Source: an uncultured Collinsella sp. (lineage in GTDB: Bacteria; Actinomycetota; Coriobacteriia; Coriobacteriales; Coriobacteriaceae). From it: a stretch of DNA of 6,123 bases. Made by a program: the position numbers and the translations under genes. This document shows, piece by piece, positions 1 through 6,107 of this stretch (its first letter is position 1; the number at the start of each line of letters is the position of its first letter). The stretch lies in NCBI GenBank assembly GCA_902491135.1, contig CABUGR010000073.1, positions 1-6,123 on the forward strand, read 5' to 3'. Under the pieces are notes generated by a model. It was not told the origin of the DNA and searched no databases. It worked only from the letters and a program-made list of their open reading frames with translations.

Positions 1-689
1 GAGCTCATACCCGAGGTAAAAAGCAGTGCTGCGGCCTCGCCAAACACGCGACCGGCCGAAAGCACGATGCCCGTCACGATGGCAGGCATGGCCTCGGGGA
101 TCAGGATGTGCAGCGTGGCCTCCCAGCGAGTGAGGCCCATGGCCAGGCACGCATCGCGCTGGGCCTGCGGCACGTCCTCGAGCGCCTGCTGGATCACGCG
201 CACCAGGATGGGGATGTTGAACATGGTGAGCGCGACGGCGCCGGAGATGATGGAGTACTTCCAGCCCAGCTGCACCGAGAACACCAGAAAACCGAACATG
301 CCGACGACGATGGAAGGCAGCGAGGACAACGTCTCGATGGCGGTGGAGGCGATGTCGCGGATGGGTCCGTCCGGCGCGTACTCAACCAAAAAGACCGCTC
401 CGCCCAGGCTGATGGGCACCGAGATGATCAGGGTGATCAGCAGCAGGTAGAACGAGTCGAACAGCTGGTAGAGCACGCCGCCCTGCGTTCCGTTGGCGCG
501 CGACGGCTCCGTGAGAAAGCCCGGCTGGAACAGCGTCGAGATGCCCTCGAACAGGATATAGGCCACCATGGAGACGACGATGAGCATGACGATGGCGACG
601 ATCGCCGTCAACACGCCCGTGGCGAAGCGGTCCTGCTTTTGGACACGCCCGAGCCTCGCCTCGTCGATGTGGATACGCGTGCTAGCCAC
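1..689 (-). CDS. pstA: Phosphate ABC transporter permease PstA (partial, C-terminus outside window)
   Basis: This is the second membrane subunit of the PstSCAB phosphate importer; it pairs with PstC to form the phosphate channel. Translating the minus strand from GTG at 689 gives 229 codons that stay open to the left edge. PstA proteins are usually near 290 residues, so roughly the last 60 are missing. The N-terminus is cytoplasmic and charged, followed by a hydrophobic segment at about 24-48, a periplasmic-side loop, and further membrane segments at about 79-103, 120-142 and 145-166. The ABC-permease EAA loop is at about 169-203, with A-MGLTRWEA and IPEAMPAI. The conserved GRVFGEAAALL stretch is at 213-223. 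The GTG start overlaps the end of pstC by 8 bp and has AAGGGGG and GAAGG upstream inside pstC, so translational coupling is likely. An ATG start is not available before the first membrane segment. Family assignment is confident; the exact start is likely. Confidence 0.95.
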   Translation of the reverse strand, partial: MASTRIHIDEARLGRVQKQDRFATGVLTAIVAIVMLIVVSMVAYILFEGISTLFQPGFLTEPSRANGTQGGVLYQLFDSFYLLLITLIISVPISLGGAVFLVEYAPDGPIRDIASTAIETLSSLPSIVVGMFGFLVFSVQLGWKYSIISGAVALTMFNIPILVRVIQQALEDVPQAQRDACLAMGLTRWEATLHILIPEAMPAIVTGIVLSAGRVFGEAAALLFTSGMS

Positions 690-1590
690 GAGCCTTCGCC
701 CCCTTGCGGCCGATAAGGTGGATGATCAGGATGAAGATGAGACTCATGCCCATCAGCAGCAGACCGAGCGCCCACAGAACATCGTCCTGGGCCGAGCCCT
801 CGGCATAGACCGCCATAGACGTGGTGAGCGTGGTGGTGATGGTGGACGCCGGCGACAGCAGCGACGTCGGCATGGCCTCGATACCGCCGATGACCATGCG
901 CACGGCGAGCGTCTCGCCAAAGGCGCGGGTCATGCCCAAGATAACCGCGGTCATGAGCGACGGCATGGCGGACTTGAGCACCACGTGCCAGATGGTCTGC
1001 CAGCGGGTGTAGCCCAGCGCGAGCGAGCCCTGGCGGTAGCCGTCGGGCACGGCGCGCAGACCATCGACCGAAAGCGTGGTCATCGTCGGCAGAATCATGA
1101 CCGCCAGCACGATGGCGCCGGGCAAGATGCCCAGGCCCGTGCTCACGTGGAAAACGCTCTTCATAAGACCGACGACCACGTGAAAACCGATCAGGCCAAA
1201 GACGACCGAGGGAATGCCGGTCAAAAGCTCAATGAGCGGCTGAAAGATCTTAGAGCCAAACTTAGGGCTAATCTCGACCGCAAAGATGGCAGAGCCGATG
1301 GCGATGGGCAGCGCGATAAGCGTGGAGAGCACCATGACCGCAAACGAGGTGACGATCAGGGGCAGGGCGCCGGTATAGGGCAGGCCGTTTTCGGCTGTGT
1401 TGGCCAGGTCCCACTTGGTGCCGGTGAAAAACTCGACGACCGAGACGCCGTCCTTGACAAAAGCCGAGAGGCCCTTTTGGGCGACCATAAAGATGAGCGC
1501 GGCAACGACAAGCGTCACGAGCGCTACGCACGCGCCCGTGACGCCCAGGCCCACGTTCTCAAGGTCGCGCTTTGGCAGCTGTTTTGCCAT
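682..1590 (-). CDS. pstC: Phosphate ABC transporter permease PstC
   Basis: PstC is the first membrane subunit of the high-affinity phosphate importer in the cytoplasmic membrane. The protein has 302 residues, normal for the family. Hydrophobic segments lie at about 16-38, 75-105, 118-146, 155-178, 206-226 and 270-295, giving the usual six-helix layout. The stretch LLTGIPSVVFGLIGF (122-136) is typical of PstC and PstA. The EAA loop that contacts the ATPase is at about 177-212 (DGLRAVPDGYRQGSLALGYT, then the W-containing turn and SAMPSL), followed by GMTRAFGETLAV (219-230). The ATG at 1590 is preceded by GGAAAGG with 6 nt spacing, which supports this start. It lies 24 bp after the pstS stop and overlaps pstA by 8 bp, so it is the middle gene of one operon. 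Its TAG stop at 684-682 lies inside the pstA start region. Nothing is truncated or missing. Confidence 0.97.
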   Translation of the reverse strand: MAKQLPKRDLENVGLGVTGACVALVTLVVAALIFMVAQKGLSAFVKDGVSVVEFFTGTKWDLANTAENGLPYTGALPLIVTSFAVMVLSTLIALPIAIGSAIFAVEISPKFGSKIFQPLIELLTGIPSVVFGLIGFHVVVGLMKSVFHVSTGLGILPGAIVLAVMILPTMTTLSVDGLRAVPDGYRQGSLALGYTRWQTIWHVVLKSAMPSLMTAVILGMTRAFGETLAVRMVIGGIEAMPTSLLSPASTITTTLTTSMAVYAEGSAQDDVLWALGLLLMGMSLIFILIIHLIGRKGAKARG

Positions 1591-1614
1591 TGCAAACCTT
1601 TCCGGGGCGATTAC

Positions 1615-2556
1615 TTATTTAGCAGAGACCTTGCCGCTGGCGTCCTTGACGACCTTCATGGCAGAGACGGGGATGAAGCCCTGCTCCTCGACGAGCTTGC
1701 CCTGGACGTCGTCGGAAAGCATGAACTCCAGGAAGGCCTTGGTGGCCTCGTCGGCGTCCTTGGAGCAGTACATGTGCTCGGTAGCCCAGATCTTGAAGGA
1801 GTCATCAGTGACATTCTTGCTCTTGGGCTCGACGCCCTCGACCTTGATGGCGTTGAACTTGGAGTCATCGAAGTGCGAGAAGTCGAGGTAGGAGATGGCG
1901 TTATCGGTGCTGCCCATCTGAGTCTGGACGTCGCCGGACTTGTCGAGCTCGGCGTCGCCCTTAAAGTCGACGGCCTCGTCGCCAAAGACGGCGGCCTCGA
2001 AGGTGGCGCGGGTGCCGGAGCCGGCCTTGCGGTTGAGGACGACGATGGTGGCGTCGTCGCCGCCGACCTCCTTCCAGTTGGTGATCTGGCCAGAGAAGAT
2101 GCCCTTGAGCTGCTCGAGGGACAGGTCGTCGACCGTCACGTTCTTGGAGACGACGGGACCCATGCCCACGACGGCAACCTCGTGGTCGACGAGGTTCTTG
2201 ACCTGGTCGGCCTCGAGCTTGGTCTCGGCGAAGACATCGGAGTTACCGATGGTGACGGTGCCTGCGGCGACAGCGGTCAGACCCTTGCCCGAACCGTTGC
2301 CCGAGCCGGAAACGGAGACGTCCGGGTTGGCATCCATGAACTTCTCGGCAGCAGCCTCGACGAGAGCCTGGAACGAGGAGGCACCGTCGTAGGTCACCTC
2401 GCCGGAGACGGACTCGGCAGTAGCAGCGGCGCTACCCTTGTCGGCGGCGTCGGATGCGCCGGAGCCGCCGCAACCAACGAGACCGAGACCGACGATGCTG
2501 GCAAAGCCACCAGCGAGGCCGAGGAACTGACGACGAGAATAAGCCTGATCGAGCAT
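1615..2556 (-). CDS. pstS: Phosphate-binding lipoprotein PstS with Tat-type signal
   Basis: PstS is the extracytoplasmic receptor that binds inorganic phosphate and delivers it to PstC-PstA. I chose the ATG at 2556 (313 residues) because AAAGGAAG stands just upstream and the signal peptide starts properly there; a start 30 codons earlier would add an unrelated arginine-rich leader. The N-terminus reads SRRQFLG (7-13), a twin-arginine motif, then a hydrophobic stretch and the lipobox LVGC with Cys29, so the protein is probably exported folded by Tat and lipid-anchored. A low-complexity Gly/Ser/Ala linker follows to about residue 50. Ligand-loop motifs are SGSGNGSGKGL (83-93), IGNSDVF (103-109) and RKAGSGTRATFE (176-187); these match the phosphate-contacting loops of PBP-like PstS proteins. 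The C-terminal FLEFMLSDDVQ and EQGFIPV stretches are also typical. It is the first gene of the operon, 24 bp before pstC, so it probably carries the operon promoter. Confidence 0.96.
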   Translation of the reverse strand: MLDQAYSRRQFLGLAGGFASIVGLGLVGCGGSGASDAADKGSAAATAESVSGEVTYDGASSFQALVEAAAEKFMDANPDVSVSGSGNGSGKGLTAVAAGTVTIGNSDVFAETKLEADQVKNLVDHEVAVVGMGPVVSKNVTVDDLSLEQLKGIFSGQITNWKEVGGDDATIVVLNRKAGSGTRATFEAAVFGDEAVDFKGDAELDKSGDVQTQMGSTDNAISYLDFSHFDDSKFNAIKVEGVEPKSKNVTDDSFKIWATEHMYCSKDADEATKAFLEFMLSDDVQGKLVEEQGFIPVSAMKVVKDASGKVSAK

Positions 2557-2581
2557 GATCTTCCTTTCGTACATGCGACTC

Positions 2582-2598
2582 GCGGGCACCCTGCCCGC
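2582..2598 (-). other. Perfect GC-rich hairpin in the pstS leader
   Basis: The sequence GCGGGCA-CCC-TGCCCGC forms a perfect 7-bp stem with a 3-nt loop, and it ends 25 nt before the pstS start codon. No T-run follows on the minus strand, so it is not a classical terminator. It would form in the mRNA leader if transcription starts upstream. It could protect the 5' end of the abundant pstS message or affect ribosome loading. Function is inferred; the hairpin itself is directly visible. Confidence 0.55.
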
Positions 2599-2700
2599 TT
2601 TGCTGTTTGGAAAGATACGACCCCGACCGGGTAGCGCCCGCGCCAACTGCGGTTTCTTACGGGCTATTGATAGACCTTTACCGCAAGCGCAGCACGGCCT

Positions 2701-2719
2701 TTACAAACGAATAACAAAC
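2701..2719 (-). promoter_or_regulatory. Candidate Pho box (11-bp direct repeat) upstream of pstS
   Basis: On the plus strand TTACAAAC (2701-2708) is followed at exactly 11 bp by TAACAAAC (2712-2719), seven of eight bases the same. PhoP/PhoB-family response regulators bind direct repeats with an 11-bp period, and the Bacillus PhoP hexamer is TTAACA-like, so the spacing and sequence both fit. Weaker TTAC-type motifs occur at 2678 and 2744, near but not exactly at multiples of 11 bp. The site lies about 145 bp before the pstS ATG. A weak -10-like TATCAAT is on the minus strand at 2672-2666, about 30 bp downstream of the repeat. No good -35 pairs with it, as is usual for activator-dependent promoters. 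The regulator gene is not in this window. Confidence 0.4.
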
Positions 2720-2753
2720 CCGCCGCCAAACATGGCCAGCCTTTTACACCATT

Positions 2754-2829
2754 AAAAACAAAGTTGCGATGAAATAGTTCCTGCTTGGCCATCAAATGGC
2801 CCATTCTAGGAACTATTCCACCGCAACTT
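2754..2829 (-). terminator. Probable intrinsic terminator of the dipeptidase transcript
   Basis: Read on the minus strand, the palindromic element starts 21 nt after the dipeptidase stop codon, and its last arm runs directly into TTTGTTTTT. A long stem followed by a U-run is the pattern of a Rho-independent terminator. The stem is longer and less GC-rich than typical ones. It would also separate this transcript from the pstS promoter region further downstream. Confidence 0.6.
2761..2829. repeat. 69-bp palindromic element, copy A (after the dipeptidase gene)
   Basis: The two 22-bp outer arms (2761-2782 and 2808-2829) pair at 20 of 22 positions. Inside them GGCCAT-CAA-ATGGCC (2787-2801) forms a second, perfect 6-bp hairpin. 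The only two arm mismatches are A-C on the plus-strand RNA but G-U on the minus-strand RNA. The fold is therefore unbroken when read in the sense of the upstream dipeptidase gene. A second copy of the same length lies at 6034-6102, with 15 identical bases at the right arm (ATTCCACCGCAACTT). No coding potential is seen. It may belong to a dispersed REP-like or MITE-like family, or be a recurring terminator module. Confidence 0.8.
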
Positions 2830-2850
2830 AGATTGGGAAACCGCGAGACC

Positions 2851-4287
2851 TTAAAGCTCTAATTCATTCAAACGGAGGATCGCAACAATATAGATCTTGA
2901 GCGCCTGTTTAAGCTGTTCCTCGTTGGCGCACTCGTTGGGGCCGTGCATCTGGCCGCCCCATGCGGGCAGCTCCAGGCCGGTCTCCTCGGGGCCAAACGA
3001 GACGGCGCGGGCAAAGTTGCGCGCGTACGTGCCGCCGCCCATGGCAAAGGGCTTGGCATGCTTGCCCGTAAACTCGTTATAGGTATCGATAAGCGCCTTC
3101 ACGGCCGGATCGTCGGCAGACACCGAGAACGGCACCTTAGCGCGACCCAGCTGGCACGTCACGCCAAAACGGCCCACGAGCGGCTCGAGCTGCTCGCGGA
3201 TGGGATCGGCACTGGTGCTATCGGGGAAGCGCACGTCGATGACCTGCTCAATATGGCCATCCGCCACGCGGATGACGCCAGCGTTGCAGGTAAGCGGGCC
3301 AAACGCCGGACTCGTCGCATCGATACCCAGGCCGCGGCCATAGGCATCCGCATACACAAAGGCCAGGAACTTGACGAACTCGTGCTCGGCAGGCGTCAGC
3401 AGGCGCTCATCGCGTGCACCAAACGCGTCCTCGGCCTCGCGCAGATACGCCACGATCAGGCCGACGGCGTTGATGGTGCCCTCAGGCATCGAAGCGTGGC
3501 CGCCAATACCGTGGGCGAAAATCTGCGCATGCCCGTTATCAAGCGCCGTGATCTCCAGGCGGTCGGCGTTCTCAACGGGCGCCGGCAGCTCATCGGCGGC
3601 AATCGCGAGCTCGCAGATGGACTGCGACGGAATGGCGTTGCTCGCCTCGGCACCGCTCCAGGACACAATGCGCCCGCCGTCGATCTTGGGGCTCACAAAC
3701 GTCGCCCCAAACTGGCCCTTCTCGGCATTGCAGACCGGGAACTCGGCATCGGGTGTAAACAGAAAGTCGGGGTTTGCATAGTTCTCCAGATAATGGTGAA
3801 CGTCGGACATGCCCACTTCCTCATCGCAGCCCAGCAGCGCGCGGAAGGTGTAGCGCGGCACAATGCCGTGCTTGAGCAGGTAGGCGCCGGCGTAGAGCGA
3901 CAGCACGGCCGGACCTTTGTCGTCGATCACGCCGCGGCCGAGCAGCCAGCCCTCGCGACGCTCCATCGCAAACGGGTCGGTGTTCCAGCCGGGGCCAGCG
4001 GGTACCACGTCAACATGGCAGATAGTCGCGAGCTGTTTGTCGCCGCGGCCCGGGATATCGGCGATTCCCACATAGCCCTCGTCGTCGCTCGTCTGATAGC
4101 CGAGCTTTTGCGCAATGCCGAGCGCGCAATCGAGCGCATCACGGACCGGGCGGCCAAACGGCGCGTCGGGCTCCGCATCGGCAGAAACTGCCATGGACGG
4201 ATAACTCACCAACTGCTCGATATCGGCGACGACATCCTCCCAGACCTCGTCGACATACTCGGTAACGCTCTGCTCCACCTGATTCAT
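2851..4287 (-). CDS. pepV: M20-family metallodipeptidase, PepV-like
   Basis: This is a cytoplasmic two-metal (Zn or Mn) dipeptidase that probably hydrolyses dipeptides in amino-acid recovery. The 478-residue length matches PepV (about 470). Metal and catalytic positions can be read in order: H91 and D93 in CHVDVVPAGPGW, D122 in GRGVIDDKGP, E156 and E157 in CDEEVGMSD, D180 in FTPDAEFPVCNAEKG, and H448 in GGQMHGPNE. The lid domain carries GIGGHASMPEG (H264) and IDVRF (R353), which in PepV help to hold the substrate. No signal peptide is seen. I chose ATG at 4287 because a near-perfect AAGGAGG lies 6 nt upstream; an upstream in-frame start at 4332 would add 15 basic residues and has no such site. 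It follows the HAD gene by 54 bp with no terminator between, so the two are probably co-transcribed. All key residues are present. The exact substrate is unknown; beta-Ala or Xaa-His dipeptides are also handled by relatives. Confidence 0.93.
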   Translation of the reverse strand: MNQVEQSVTEYVDEVWEDVVADIEQLVSYPSMAVSADAEPDAPFGRPVRDALDCALGIAQKLGYQTSDDEGYVGIADIPGRGDKQLATICHVDVVPAGPGWNTDPFAMERREGWLLGRGVIDDKGPAVLSLYAGAYLLKHGIVPRYTFRALLGCDEEVGMSDVHHYLENYANPDFLFTPDAEFPVCNAEKGQFGATFVSPKIDGGRIVSWSGAEASNAIPSQSICELAIAADELPAPVENADRLEITALDNGHAQIFAHGIGGHASMPEGTINAVGLIVAYLREAEDAFGARDERLLTPAEHEFVKFLAFVYADAYGRGLGIDATSPAFGPLTCNAGVIRVADGHIEQVIDVRFPDSTSADPIREQLEPLVGRFGVTCQLGRAKVPFSVSADDPAVKALIDTYNEFTGKHAKPFAMGGGTYARNFARAVSFGPEETGLELPAWGGQMHGPNECANEEQLKQALKIYIVAILRLNELEL

Positions 4288-4341
4288 GGACGACCTCCTT
4301 ACCAATGAGCGGCGAGCGTGCCCGCCCCTCACATCGCATAC

Positions 4342-5004
4342 TTATATAGCGAAAAGTTTAGCAAGCTCGGCCACCGAGTGCACCACCGCATCGGCACCCG
4401 CGGCCTCGTGCTCCCCCGGCGCCGCCGCGCCCGAATAGATGCCGATACACGGCACACCCATCGCGTGCGCGCCCTCCACATCGTTAAAGCGGTCGCCGAT
4501 CATCACGGCCTCGTCCGCGGTCGCGCCCAGGGCCGCCAGGGCATCGCGGACCGAATCCGCCTTGGTCTCGCGCCCCTGCGGCGGATTCATGCCAACCACT
4601 GCCTCAAACTGGCAAATCCCCAGCTCATGCACCATATCGATGCACTTCGCCTCCATGCGAGACGTCGCGACCGCCATGCGATGCCCCTGCGCGGCAAGGC
4701 CATCGAGCAGCTCGGGGATTCCGTCGAACACGGGATACTCTTCAGGTCCCAGCTCATCAAAAAAGGCACGGTACTCGTCAGCCACCACAAGCGACTCCTC
4801 GCGGGAGAAGCCATAAAAGTCGTGAAAGCTCTTCCACAGGGGCGGCCCGATCATGCGGCGCAGGTCACCCATCTGCGCCTCCGAAAACCCGCGCGCAGTC
4901 AGCGTCTTGCGCGTCGAGGTCATCACCGCCCGGCCCGTATCTGCCACCGTGCCGTCAAAATCGAACAGCACAATCGGCCGCTCGCATAGCTGTAATGCCG
5001 CCAT
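4342..5004 (-). CDS. HAD-superfamily phosphatase (Gph/phosphoglycolate phosphatase-like)
   Basis: This is a cytoplasmic haloacid-dehalogenase-type hydrolase of 220 residues, likely to remove phosphate from a small metabolite. All four HAD motifs are present: I, DFDGT with D15 (nucleophile) and D17; II, VATS with T114; III, K148; IV, IGDRFND with D171 and D175. The helical insert between motifs I and II (about 25-95) is a C1-type cap, as in phosphoglycolate phosphatase and beta-phosphoglucomutase relatives. The ending GDRFNDVEGAHAMGVPCIGI resembles Gph and PpaX-like proteins. The ATG at 5004 is preceded by AAGGA at suitable spacing. A GTG at 5037 would add 11 residues but lacks a clear ribosome site. 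It is first in the minus-strand unit, with pepV 54 bp downstream. It diverges from degV across a 156-bp gap. The substrate cannot be read from sequence, so no symbol is given. Confidence 0.92.
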   Translation of the reverse strand: MAALQLCERPIVLFDFDGTVADTGRAVMTSTRKTLTARGFSEAQMGDLRRMIGPPLWKSFHDFYGFSREESLVVADEYRAFFDELGPEEYPVFDGIPELLDGLAAQGHRMAVATSRMEAKCIDMVHELGICQFEAVVGMNPPQGRETKADSVRDALAALGATADEAVMIGDRFNDVEGAHAMGVPCIGIYSGAAAPGEHEAAGADAVVHSVAELAKLFAI

Positions 5005-5052
5005 CGATATCCTTCTTCCCCAGTTGGCGATTTCCACACCGACACTTCAAAC

Positions 5053-5068
5053 TGTTGACTATTCAACA
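5053..5068. promoter_or_regulatory. Perfect inverted repeat, candidate operator between divergent genes
   Basis: TGTTGA-CTAT-TCAACA is a perfect 6-bp inverted repeat with a 4-bp spacer, and two more pairs outside it match after one mismatch. It lies 7 bp upstream of the proposed degV -35 box and within the likely promoter region of the HAD gene. A dimeric repressor or activator acting on one or both genes would fit. No regulator gene is in the window and the family cannot be named. Confidence 0.4.
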
Positions 5069-5075
5069 ATTAAAG

Positions 5076-5104
5076 CTGGCAATGTGGAACGACTCCACTA
5101 TACT
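5076..5104 (+). promoter_or_regulatory. Probable sigma-70-type promoter of degV
   Basis: TATACT at 5099-5104 matches five of six -10 consensus bases. CTGGCA at 5076-5081 matches four of six -35 bases, with the ideal 17-bp spacing. Transcription would start near 5111, leaving a leader of about 50 nt before the degV ATG. For the HAD gene on the other strand only a lone TTTAAT (-10-like, 5074-5069) was found, without a convincing -35. Confidence 0.55.
5084..5098. promoter_or_regulatory. Inverted repeat inside the degV promoter spacer
   Basis: GTGGA-ACGAC-TCCAC is a perfect 5-bp inverted repeat with a 5-bp centre, lying exactly between the proposed -35 and -10 boxes and ending at the base before the -10. 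A protein bound here would block RNA polymerase. Short repeats of this size can occur by chance, so this is a candidate only. Confidence 0.3.
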
Positions 5105-5160
5105 TGTCGCACTTTGCTCTCAGAAGGCGGCGCGCAAGCGCCCCAACGAAAGGTGCAATT

Positions 5161-6021
5161 ATGTCTTTTGCCATCATAACCGACTCCACGTCGGACATCT
5201 CCCCCGCCCGCGCCCAAGAGCTCGGCATTTACGTGATTCCGCTGCATGTAATTATCGAAGGTGAGGACCTGCTCGACCAGGTGCAGATCACCGCCGAGGA
5301 GTACGTCGCCCGCATGGCAGGCTCCGAGCAGCTACCGCACACCTCGCAGCCGAGCGCCGGTGAGTTCAAGGCGCTCTTTGATCGCGTGCTCGCCGACGGC
5401 CACGACAGCGCCATCTTTATCTCGCTGTGCAGCGAGTGGTCCGCCTGCTATGCCAACGCCAGCCTGACGGCCGAAACGCACGAGCTCGACGTGCGCTGCA
5501 TCGACTCGCGCACCGGCTCGGGCGCCGAGGGCCTGCTGGTGGAGTACGCGCTGGTCATGCGCGAGGACGGCCGCAGCCTGGACGAGACCGAGGCGCAGAT
5601 CCGCGCGACGCTGCCCGACGCCCACCTGCTGCTGATTCCCCGCACGCTCGAAAACCTCGTTAAGAACGGCCGCGCACCTAAACTCGCCGGCCAGCTCACG
5701 CAAATGCTCAACATTCGCCTAGCCGTTTCGCCGGAGTGGAAATCGGGCGAGATCAAGGCCATCAAGAAGGGCCGCGGCGCCAAGCGCATCGTCGCCAACA
5801 CCATGGCCGACTGCCTCGCGTTTTTGGCTGAACACCCGGGTTCGAGCGTGCGCGTACTCACGACCGGCGCCGCCGAGGAGCACGAGCTCGTCAACCAGGC
5901 GCTCGCAGGCCAGAACTACGTAGACGCCGGCACCGGCCCCATCGGCTGCACCATCGCGACCCACGTAGGCGTCGACGCCATCGCCATCAGCTACTGCCCG
6001 CGCTACCAGCCAACTCGCTAG
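5161..6021 (+). CDS. DegV-family fatty-acid-binding protein (FakB-like)
   Basis: DegV/FakB proteins bind one fatty acid and, where studied, present it to the kinase FakA for phosphorylation before phospholipid synthesis. This one has 286 residues, a normal full length. It starts with IITDSTSDIS (5-14) and has HTSQPS (60-65), IDSRTGSGAEGLLV (114-127), VKNGRAPKLAG (167-177) and a late HVGVDA motif (268-273). T61, S94, R171 and H268 align with the residues remembered as holding the fatty-acid carboxylate and phosphate in FakB. Two motifs are unusual: the common LSGTY is WSACY (93-97), and HxGPGA is HVGVDA. I chose ATG 5161 because AAAGG lies 7 nt upstream and the DSTSDIS strand begins there, as in the family. 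It stands alone on the plus strand, diverging from the HAD gene. No fakA is in the window, so kinase partnership is inference. Confidence 0.93.
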   Translation: MSFAIITDSTSDISPARAQELGIYVIPLHVIIEGEDLLDQVQITAEEYVARMAGSEQLPHTSQPSAGEFKALFDRVLADGHDSAIFISLCSEWSACYANASLTAETHELDVRCIDSRTGSGAEGLLVEYALVMREDGRSLDETEAQIRATLPDAHLLLIPRTLENLVKNGRAPKLAGQLTQMLNIRLAVSPEWKSGEIKAIKKGRGAKRIVANTMADCLAFLAEHPGSSVRVLTTGAAEEHELVNQALAGQNYVDAGTGPIGCTIATHVGVDAIAISYCPRYQPTR

Positions 6022-6033
6022 GGACGCCCACAT

Positions 6034-6102
6034 CAGTTGCGGTGGAATAGGGACTGTTTTTGGCTTATCAGCCGCAAATCAATCCCCATTCCACCGCAAC
6101 TT
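6034..6102. repeat. 69-bp palindromic element, copy B (after degV)
   Basis: The arms 6035-6053 and 6083-6101 pair at 18 of 19 positions, and GGCT-TATC-AGCC (6062-6073) makes a small central hairpin. Length and position-by-position layout equal copy A at 2761-2829. In the sense of the neighbouring gene both copies begin with AGTTGCGGTGGAATAG. The inner part of the stem differs in sequence from copy A but still pairs. No reading frame is apparent. Confidence 0.8.
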
Positions 6103-6107
6103 CTTTT
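6034..6107 (+). terminator. Probable intrinsic terminator of degV
   Basis: The palindromic element starts 12 nt after the degV stop, and its final arm is followed by TTCTTTT. A long stem plus a short U-rich tail suggests Rho-independent termination, though the tail is broken by one C and is weaker than that of copy A. Confidence 0.5.

Noticed and set aside
108..716. A 202-codon open frame on the plus strand opposite pstA
   Set aside because: Composition is dominated by His, Arg, Asp and Gln, and the minus strand reads a clear PstA permease.
568..2634. A 688-codon open frame on the plus strand, antisense to pstS and pstC
   Set aside because: It mirrors the strongly biased codons of the pst genes, is full of Asp, Gly, His and Arg runs, and has no recognisable domain. 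The minus-strand genes explain the region.
2761..2829. CRISPR repeat or att site reading of the palindromic elements
   Set aside because: There are only two copies more than 3 kb apart, without regular spacers, cas genes, integrase or tRNA nearby.
2944..4308. A 454-codon open frame on the plus strand, antisense to the dipeptidase gene
   Set aside because: It is a shadow of a GC-rich gene with intact catalytic motifs on the other strand. No ribosome site or family motif was seen.
4288..4341. Possible terminator between the HAD gene and the dipeptidase gene (GGCG...CGCC around 4309-4324)
   Set aside because: The stem is short and imperfect and has no T-run on the minus strand, so read-through into the dipeptidase gene is more likely.
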